Translations under genes and position numbers: made by a program | Shown here: positions 57,794 through 64,000 of the stretch, in pieces | How the letters are laid out: each line of letters begins with the position of its first letter | Numbering within the stretch: position 1 is the stretch's first letter | The notes under the pieces: model-generated | What the model was told of the DNA's origin: nothing | The model's database searches: none | Seen by the model: the letters and a program-made list of their open reading frames with translations, nothing else | Assembly (NCBI RefSeq): GCF_028283705.1 | Contig: NZ_JAPWKD010000019.1 | Coordinates: 186,001 to 250,000, forward strand | Length of the DNA: 64,000 bases | From: Pantoea sp. | Lineage (GTDB): Bacteria > Pseudomonadota > Gammaproteobacteria > Enterobacterales > Enterobacteriaceae | Reading direction: 5' to 3'

Positions 57794-59047
57794 TTAATGC
57801 GATGGATTTGAACGGGTTTCACTCTGTACCGTGCTGTTCGAATGGGTCATTGAAAGCGCAATCAGGCAGGTGACCACGGCGCAGGCGATAATCATCAGAA
57901 AGGCCGTGGAATAATTCTGGTTGGTCAGCTTTAACAGATACCCGATCACCAGAGGGGACAGGAACGAACCGATCTGCGCCACAGAGTTAATCAGGCCGGT
58001 CGCAGTCCCGACGGATGCTTTCGGGTATTGCTTGATGATGGTGACGAAGACGCTGATGCTGATCGCGTTAAGGAAAATGTTGGAAAGGGATAACCAGGCA
58101 AAGGCGATCGGCACTGAAGAGGCATTAAACATCAGCCAGATAAACAGCGCAGACACCGAGGAGCCGATCGCAATCAGAAACTTTTCCCGCCCCTGGAAAA
58201 AACGATCCAACAACCAGCCGCAAGCCAGAAACGAGATAAAACCCAGTGTGGGTGGCAGCATCGACCATGCCCCCATTGCGACCATGCTCATGCCCTTCAC
58301 TTTAATCCAGTAGGACGGCAGCCATGATTGCAGCCCCCAGAACACGATATTGGTGAAGAAATAACAGGCGGCGATTTGCCATGTCAGCGGGCGGGTAACG
58401 ATTTCCAGCAAGCGTCTTTTTTCCGAGATCTTATCCCGCGCCGGGCTGGCAGCCGGGGACGCTGCCTGGTGATCCGCTGACGAACGCAGCACCAGCCAGA
58501 GCACCAGTGCCAGACCCATGCCGAGAATCCCCAGCACGAAAAACATCATCCGCCAGTTGAAGAAGGCAATCAGCGTGGTGACGACCACGGACCCCACGGC
58601 AAAGCCAACCGATGCACCGGATTGCAGGAAAGACTTGGCTCTTGCCATTTTGCTTTTATCAAATTGCTGGGCAATGACGACAGAACTGCCCGAAGGGAAA
58701 ACCGCTTCCCCCATCCCGACAAAGAAACGTGACACGACCAAACCGAGGATCCCGGTCGCCATTCCGGTACAGGCGGTGGCGACGGACCAGAGACCTACCG
58801 CACCGGTGAGAATAGTTTTGCTACCCAGCCGATCGACAAGATAGCCACCAATCAGTTGCGTGATTGAGTAGGCGAGGAAAAAGCCACTGATAATCATGCC
58901 CGTTTCATCAGAGGCCAGTCCGAATTCACCGCTAATCGGAATGATGGCAATGTTTATCGCGGTTTTATCAATGAAGCCCACAACCCAACACAAAAACAAT
59001 ATGAAGATAATGACTTTATTTTTATTCTCTGTAATGAAGCCAGACAT
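57794..59047 (-). CDS. MFS transporter, anion:cation symporter type
   Basis: The 417-residue protein has 12 membrane segments, the opening FLCWVVGFIDKTAINIAIIPISGEFGLASDETGMIISGFFLAYSITQLIGGYLVDRLGSKTIL with the loop 2-3 DRLGSK motif, and FFVGMGEAVFPSG in segment 4, as in the ACS family that carries sugar acids and organic anions. It is 13 bp upstream of the amidohydrolase gene on the same strand, so it probably imports that enzyme's substrate. Confidence 0.88.
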   Translation of the reverse strand: MSGFITENKNKVIIFILFLCWVVGFIDKTAINIAIIPISGEFGLASDETGMIISGFFLAYSITQLIGGYLVDRLGSKTILTGAVGLWSVATACTGMATGILGLVVSRFFVGMGEAVFPSGSSVVIAQQFDKSKMARAKSFLQSGASVGFAVGSVVVTTLIAFFNWRMMFFVLGILGMGLALVLWLVLRSSADHQAASPAASPARDKISEKRRLLEIVTRPLTWQIAACYFFTNIVFWGLQSWLPSYWIKVKGMSMVAMGAWSMLPPTLGFISFLACGWLLDRFFQGREKFLIAIGSSVSALFIWLMFNASSVPIAFAWLSLSNIFLNAISISVFVTIIKQYPKASVGTATGLINSVAQIGSFLSPLVIGYLLKLTNQNYSTAFLMIIACAVVTCLIALSMTHSNSTVQSETRSNPSH

Positions 59048-59152
59048 AGATGACCCTCAAGTGGATAGCGATACCATTTCTTCGGCCTTGCTACCCTTGC
59101 AAAAAAAGTGAAAAATAACTATGTTCGAACACACACCATAAAGGTTTATTTT

Positions 59153-61201
59153 ATGTATGAAGATACACATAGCGTTCCCGTGCCGGATCATGCATCGGCA
59201 ATAACCTCAATTGTGCAGCGCTATTATCCGCAGGCGCAGGTTAATGTCAGCCATTCGGCACGGCGTTATGATGATGCGCTGAAAGATGCTGACGAAAATA
59301 TTGATGAGCGTAACGAATCATATATTCTTAGCCATCAAATCCTTCCCCGTGAGATCATCATAGAAGCGGTCTGTCTGTATATTGATTCACTAAAGATAAA
59401 CATTAAAAACATTGATAACGAGTCTGAGAATGGCTATGTGCATGCATTAATCAATGACATCAAAGTTTACTTTCTCTCTGGTGTGATTAAATATCAGAAT
59501 TTTATGTTCAGAAAAGTCAGCGATAATACCTGGCATTTGGCCTCTGGTTTATCGCATGAAGTCATTTTACAGCATGTGATTGAGGGCGCCCTTAAAACCA
59601 TTCCGCACAGTGATGCGGCGATCTTTCGTATCTATGATCAAGAAAAGAACCTGTTGATTCCGGTTGCGATGCTGGGGTTTGAGAACAATTATTATGAATA
59701 CGCCGTTACACCACAACAATCCATTTCCGGCAAAGCTTTTGAAAGCCGATCATCGATTTTAGTTAATTCCAGAGAAGAAATATTAAATAGTTTTACGGAG
59801 CACTCAACGGTTCGTGAAACCATCATGAAAAACAACCCGATCGCCAATGCCCTGTTATGTGTCCCGGTGTTAGATCAACAAACCTGTTATGGCACATTGA
59901 CGATATTATCCCTGAAACGGCATTCGGTATTTAACTCGCTGGCAGTTTCTTTACTGGAAACCTTCGCCTCCCAGGTGGCATTAGCCTGGCGCAATGCCCG
60001 TTTGTACGATGAAAAAGCCGCCAGTCTGCGTGAAGTGGAAACGCTCAAATCACAACTCGAAAAACAAAACAGGTTGTTGAAGGTGAGCGTGGACCTCCAT
60101 GCTGACATGATAAATTTATCGACAAAGTTCAATAGATTAGATGAGTTCATCGAACAGCTTTCCGCTCGGGTGAGCTCAGCCATGAGCTATATCGATATTC
60201 TTGGTCACCGTTATTTCAACGCCAGAAGCCAGCACTATAGCTGGGATACGCTATCTCACCTCCATAAAGCGCATGACAACACCAGTAACGTGATAACCGA
60301 GGGGGAATGTCTTATTTATCCGCTGATTAATGATGACTTCCTGGTGGGTTTTATCATTATCAATGGCTACGACATTGATGAATTGAATTCTGTGATCGCA
60401 GCCCGCATTCGTGACTTCGTCGTGATGGAGATCATGAAGCGAACCAGTGCCGTTATTATCGCTCACAAAAAGATCGCGTTTATTTTTCAGGAGGTCATCC
60501 GCTATGGATTATCTGCCAGACATGAACGCAGCCTGCTGGATAACGGTTTTCATTTTAAAAACTGGATAATGAGCATCAGATTATCGCCATTTAACACCGA
60601 GTTGAATGACCTGACCTTTATCACGATCAAAAACCATCTGGTCGACAAGACAGGGCTTAATCATTCAGCCTTCTATGTTGAAAATGATGAAGTGGTGGTA
60701 TTCCATTCAGAAAAGACAAATGGAAAACTGAGTATGCTGGAACAGAAAATAGGTGAGGACCACTATCTTCAGCACAATTTTCAGGTGGGCTTAAGCTCCA
60801 TCACAACCAAAGAAAATATCGTGATAAGTCATCAGCAGGCAGGAACCGCTCTGGATGTACTCAAAACCCGTCAGCGGCCCGGCATTCTGAATTTCAGCAA
60901 CACCGGCATTGAAAGATTATTTACCAAACATAACAGTGAAGAACTCAAAACATTTGTTAACGATGTCCTTTCTCCGGTATTGAACACCGGTGATAAAGGG
61001 GCCGTTTTAATTGCAACTTTGCAGTCTTATCTGAAAAATAGCCAGTCAACCGTGCTGACAGCGAAGGAGCTGAATATCCATATTAATACGCTCTACCAAC
61101 GGCTGCGGAAATTTGAAACGCTCACCAATCTGAGCCTTGCCAATCCAGATGATTTTCTTATGATAGGCCTGTCATGTCATATGAACCGGATTTATTCCTG
61201 A
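59153..61201 (+). CDS. GAF-domain regulator with PucR-type helix-turn-helix
   Basis: ATG 59153 (AAAGG upstream) gives 682 residues. The first ~135 residues are a helical domain I cannot name. A GAF domain follows (VIEGALKTIPHSDAAIFRIYDQ...GKAFESRSSILV...NALLCVPVLDQQTCYGTLTILS...VALAWRNARLYDE, about 140-300), then a coiled coil (REVETLKSQLEKQNRLLKVSVDLH), a second sensory region, and the PucR C-terminal helix-turn-helix (SYLKNSQSTVLTAKELNIHINTLYQRLRKFETLTNL). It is divergent from the MFS/amidohydrolase operon and likely its activator. Confidence 0.85.
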   Translation: MYEDTHSVPVPDHASAITSIVQRYYPQAQVNVSHSARRYDDALKDADENIDERNESYILSHQILPREIIIEAVCLYIDSLKINIKNIDNESENGYVHALINDIKVYFLSGVIKYQNFMFRKVSDNTWHLASGLSHEVILQHVIEGALKTIPHSDAAIFRIYDQEKNLLIPVAMLGFENNYYEYAVTPQQSISGKAFESRSSILVNSREEILNSFTEHSTVRETIMKNNPIANALLCVPVLDQQTCYGTLTILSLKRHSVFNSLAVSLLETFASQVALAWRNARLYDEKAASLREVETLKSQLEKQNRLLKVSVDLHADMINLSTKFNRLDEFIEQLSARVSSAMSYIDILGHRYFNARSQHYSWDTLSHLHKAHDNTSNVITEGECLIYPLINDDFLVGFIIINGYDIDELNSVIAARIRDFVVMEIMKRTSAVIIAHKKIAFIFQEVIRYGLSARHERSLLDNGFHFKNWIMSIRLSPFNTELNDLTFITIKNHLVDKTGLNHSAFYVENDEVVVFHSEKTNGKLSMLEQKIGEDHYLQHNFQVGLSSITTKENIVISHQQAGTALDVLKTRQRPGILNFSNTGIERLFTKHNSEELKTFVNDVLSPVLNTGDKGAVLIATLQSYLKNSQSTVLTAKELNIHINTLYQRLRKFETLTNLSLANPDDFLMIGLSCHMNRIYS

Positions 61202-61208
61202 TGCGTAC

Positions 61209-61232
61209 AGATGGCCAGGTTAATGGCCATCT
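61209..61232. terminator. 9-bp hairpin between convergent genes
   Basis: AGATGGCCA-GGTTAA-TGGCCATCT between the regulator stop and the aminotransferase stop. Symmetric, so it can serve both strands, although U-tracts are lacking. Confidence 0.6.
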
Positions 61233-61245
61233 GCCATCACATTAC

Positions 61246-62580
61246 TCACCAGCCGGCATAAGCCTTGATTTCGGCATCCGATACCTGAGGAGCTTTGTGA
61301 ATTGCCAGTGCCAGCTTCTCAATGGCGTAATCAATTTCCTCAGTGGTAATAATCAGCGGTGGCGTAATCTCCAGCACATTGCCGCCGACGTAATAAACCA
61401 CCAGCCCTTCTTTCCAGGCCTGATACACCACTTTCTGCGCCAGGATGCGATCCGGTCTTTGGCTGCCATCGGCCGCAACCAACTCCACACCAATCGCCAG
61501 ACCATGACCACGCACATCGCCGATAACCGGGAGGTCCTTCGCCAGGTCACGCAGCATCTGCATAAAATACTGCCCGGACTGGGCTGCGCGCTGCGGCAAT
61601 TCCTCCGTTTCCAACACATTCAGCACCGCACGCCCAACGGCAGTACAGATGGGATTGCCCGCTGTGGTTAACAAAGCATGGGCGGCTGGTCCGCCGAGGA
61701 TTTCTTTGGGACCAACCGTGGCCGAGAGCGGCAAACCGCCACCCAGCACCTTCCCGAAGGTCACAATTTCCGGTGCAATGTTCTCATGCTGGAAGGCATG
61801 CAGCAGCCCGGGACGGCCCAGCCCCATTTTGACCTCATCGCAAATCAGCGGTACGCCAGCGTTGATACATAACTGGTGTAATCCGGCGAGAAAACCGGCC
61901 GGGGGCACCACCATGCCGCCATCGGATAAGATCGGTTCGACAATCACACAAGCGACATCCCCCTGCTCCAGCTGGGCCTGCACTTCGAGCAGACTGGCCT
62001 CAACGCTGGCCTTAACCGGGTCTTTGCCTGCGCTATGCGGACGGAAGGGATTGGGATAAGTCGCGAGGTAAAGATCGGGATCGGCGGCGCTGCCTGCCGA
62101 AATATGTACTCCTGATACCTTCATCGCCAGCCCAATGCCGCCATGATAACCATGAGCAAAAGCCACCACCTTGCGTTTGCCCGATGCCAGGCGACAGGCG
62201 CGCAGCGCGACATCGTTGGCATCACTCCCAGCGTGGCCGAGGTAGACACAGCGATCCCCTTTGCCCGGGGTGATTGCCAGTAAATCTTCGGCCAGCCCGA
62301 CTGAATCAGGATGCACCGCTGACAGCCCCCCAGCCCCGGCTGGGGTCTGCGCCGCTTTCATCATCGCTTCGGTAATTTTCCGATGTCCGTGCCCCAGGCC
62401 ACAGGCAGTCCAGGTCGCCGATAGATCGAGCAGTTTCCGTCCCCCCACTTCGGTTAACCAGCATCCTTCACCTGATGAAACGGTCAGCGGGAAAAAACGT
62501 AGCTTCTCAATGCCAGCAATCGATTGCGCATCGCGCTGATAAAGCGCTTCAGCTTCCGGCGGAAAAATAGCCTGACTCAT
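61246..62580 (-). CDS. Class III PLP aminotransferase
   Basis: The 444-residue enzyme has the class III features GHAGSDANDVALRACRLASGKRKVVAFAHGYHGG near residue 115, PLICDEVKMGLGRPG near 245 with the PLP-binding Asp, and the Schiff-base Lys in EIVTFGKVLGGGLPLSA near 275. Related enzymes act on 4-aminobutyrate, beta-alanine or other omega-amino acids. It overlaps the permease stop by 4 bp, so the pair forms an uptake-and-transamination unit. Substrate unknown. Confidence 0.88.
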   Translation of the reverse strand: MSQAIFPPEAEALYQRDAQSIAGIEKLRFFPLTVSSGEGCWLTEVGGRKLLDLSATWTACGLGHGHRKITEAMMKAAQTPAGAGGLSAVHPDSVGLAEDLLAITPGKGDRCVYLGHAGSDANDVALRACRLASGKRKVVAFAHGYHGGIGLAMKVSGVHISAGSAADPDLYLATYPNPFRPHSAGKDPVKASVEASLLEVQAQLEQGDVACVIVEPILSDGGMVVPPAGFLAGLHQLCINAGVPLICDEVKMGLGRPGLLHAFQHENIAPEIVTFGKVLGGGLPLSATVGPKEILGGPAAHALLTTAGNPICTAVGRAVLNVLETEELPQRAAQSGQYFMQMLRDLAKDLPVIGDVRGHGLAIGVELVAADGSQRPDRILAQKVVYQAWKEGLVVYYVGGNVLEITPPLIITTEEIDYAIEKLALAIHKAPQVSDAEIKAYAGW

Positions 62581-64000
62581 ACTGATTCCTTTTGTGCGAT
62601 AGCAGTGGCGATGGGTTCAGCCGGAGCGGAAAACTCTTCCGACAGCGACAAGCCAATATTTCGTACCAGACGCGGCGCGGAGATAATGATGATCAGTCCG
62701 GCAATGCACCAGTAGAACGCCACCAGCGCCGGGCTAAATAAATCTTCCTGGCCTACCACGTTGTAATAGAGGGAGACAACCATGATGACGATGCCCAGTA
62801 CCGGCAATAATAGCTCCCATTTAGGGATGTTCTGACCCATGCGGGTGATGAAGTTGATGACACCTAACTCAATCATCAGATAGGTAATCATCAGACACAC
62901 TGAGCCAATCACTGCAAAGTAGAAGTAAGCATCAATCGCGCTGTTGCCCGTGCCCATTGAAGGTTTGCCGGTCAGCCATGCAGCAACGTCCACCAGCAGA
63001 CTCACCACTAACACTAACGTCAGCGCATTACGCGGTTGATGGGTTTTGCTTGATACCTCGGCAAAACAGCTGTGACCAAAGCCGTCACGGGCCAGGGCGA
63101 ACAACAAACGGCTGGAAGTTGCGGCGGCGGAGAGATTAGCGGCAAAGGCGGACATCATGGCGGTGAACAACATGCACAGCGAAAATACCGTTCCAACATA
63201 GGTCTGCGACAGCGTACCCAGTGAGTTGGCGGAATTTTTAAAGGCATTCAGTCCGGCCTCACTGGTGCCGAAGCCCAGGGTTTGCACATACATCATGCCG
63301 ACAAACAAAATCCCGGTCAGCACGATGGAACCCAGCAACGCCAGCGGGATGTTACGTTGCGGATTTTCTGTCTCCTCACCCAGCGTGGCGCAGGCTTCAA
63401 AACCCGCCCAGGAGAGGAACGCCGCGACCACCGCCGCCATCACCGCCTGGAAGCTCACTCCATTCAGGCTAAACAGCGAAGCATGTTGCTCCGTGGTCGC
63501 TGGCTGATGGATGATGATGACCGCAGCCAGCACCAGCATCAGGACGATCCCTACCCCTTCAATCACCATCAGCACGCGCGCCACGGTCTGTCCATCACGC
63601 GAGTTCAGAATCCAGCTAAAAATCACCCCAACCGCCGCGGTGACAATCCACGGGATCTCAATGTGCGAGGCGGGAAATAGCGCCTGCAGGAAAGCATTGG
63701 TGAATGCCCCTAAGGCCGCCAGGGTGGCAATCGAGAAGAACAGATAGGTTCCCATGATGGCAAAACCGGAAAAGAATCCCGCGCGCGGCCCGATGGTTTT
63801 ACCCACCAGACCATAGGCGCTGCCGGCATGGTTATAAAAGCGCGTCAGGCGGATAAAACCATACGCAATGAGCGCAATCCCCACCAGACCCAGCACGAAT
63901 ACGATAGGCAGTGCTTTCCCAACTGAATCAATTAATCCCTGCGCATTGCCGGACATGGCTAAGGTCGGTCCCACCATACCCAGCGACAGGGCCAGCGCTT
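62577..64000 (-). CDS. APC family amino acid permease (5' end outside window)
   Basis: At least 474 codons are open, and the frame continues beyond the window edge: ALALSLG precedes MVGPTLAMSGNAQGLIDSVGKALP, so the ATG at 63977 is internal. About 12 membrane segments are seen, with the APC hallmark GPRAGFFSGFAIMGTYLFFSIA and SWAGFEACATLGEETENPQRNIPLALLGS. It imports an amino acid or amine for the coupled aminotransferase. Confidence 0.88.
   Translation of the reverse strand, partial: ALALSLGMVGPTLAMSGNAQGLIDSVGKALPIVFVLGLVGIALIAYGFIRLTRFYNHAGSAYGLVGKTIGPRAGFFSGFAIMGTYLFFSIATLAALGAFTNAFLQALFPASHIEIPWIVTAAVGVIFSWILNSRDGQTVARVLMVIEGVGIVLMLVLAAVIIIHQPATTEQHASLFSLNGVSFQAVMAAVVAAFLSWAGFEACATLGEETENPQRNIPLALLGSIVLTGILFVGMMYVQTLGFGTSEAGLNAFKNSANSLGTLSQTYVGTVFSLCMLFTAMMSAFAANLSAAATSSRLLFALARDGFGHSCFAEVSSKTHQPRNALTLVLVVSLLVDVAAWLTGKPSMGTGNSAIDAYFYFAVIGSVCLMITYLMIELGVINFITRMGQNIPKWELLLPVLGIVIMVVSLYYNVVGQEDLFSPALVAFYWCIAGLIIIISAPRLVRNIGLSLSEEFSAPAEPIATAIAQKESV

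Noticed and set aside
1..64000. tRNA or rRNA genes, transposons or IS elements
   Set aside because: I saw no cloverleaf-like segment, no rRNA sequence and no transposase. The integration site is a protein-coding gene and not a tRNA gene.

Overview
This is an Enterobacterales chromosome segment, probably Erwiniaceae such as Pantoea or Erwinia or a close relative (an inference from gene content and a GC-rich backbone). It carries a complete-looking lambdoid prophage of about 43.5 kb. The prophage (about 11419-54953) sits inside a host AEC-family transporter gene. The 5' part of that gene ends at 11450 and the 3' part resumes at 54943, with a 13-bp direct repeat (TGCATATCAGCGG) at each junction. 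A tyrosine recombinase and an excisionase-like gene lie next to the right junction.

Left flank (1-11450): the end of a sulfonate/nitrate-type ABC binding protein, an StbDE/RelE-type toxin-antitoxin pair, then a cluster of N-acyl-D-amino-acid deacylase, dipeptide-type ABC importer (fused ATPase, two permeases, binding protein), D-amino acid transaminase and N-carbamoyl-D-amino acid hydrolase. A LysR regulator is divergent from the interrupted AEC transporter. Together this reads as uptake and catabolism of D-amino acid derivatives.

Prophage, attL to attR: (a) an SOS-controlled accessory block with a DinI homologue, a UmuD-like protein lacking its catalytic serine, a decayed second UmuD-like copy, an unknown SOS gene and an array of small-RNA-like cassettes; (b) a tail fibre with S74 chaperone, a lipoprotein, a free-standing TonB C-terminal domain and two tail accessory genes; (c) a frameshifted gpJ, lambda-type tail tip genes, tape measure and tail tube; (d) an HK97-type head module whose capsid keeps every chain-mail crosslinking residue, terminase, a probable cos region and an HNH nuclease; (e) a strip of small accessory genes including a glycosyltransferase-like gene with a premature stop; (f) the lysis cassette (holin, GH19 endolysin, Rz/Rz1); (g) an AT-rich two-gene operon on the opposite strand that resembles the Kiwa anti-phage system and has a near-consensus LexA box; (h) antiterminator Q and an early right operon with an O-like replication gene carrying five 24-bp iterons, ParB-like, MT-A70 methylase, KilA-N and DUF968 genes; (i) the immunity region with cI, a YdaS/Cro-like gene, three operators on each side and mirror-image pR and pL; (j) a left operon that begins with about 450 nt of structured, apparently non-coding leader in place of an N gene and ends with excisionase and integrase.

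Right flank (54943-64000): the AEC remnant, a general porin, an AbgB-like M20 amidohydrolase, an MFS transporter, a GAF/PucR-type regulator, a class III aminotransferase and the start of an APC permease. This is a second amino-acid/amide catabolic block.

Four phage genes show lesions (gpJ frameshift, glycosyltransferase nonsense codon, ASCH-type gene frameshift, UmuD-like internal deletion), so the prophage may be partly decayed. Immunity, integration, capsid and lysis genes look intact.
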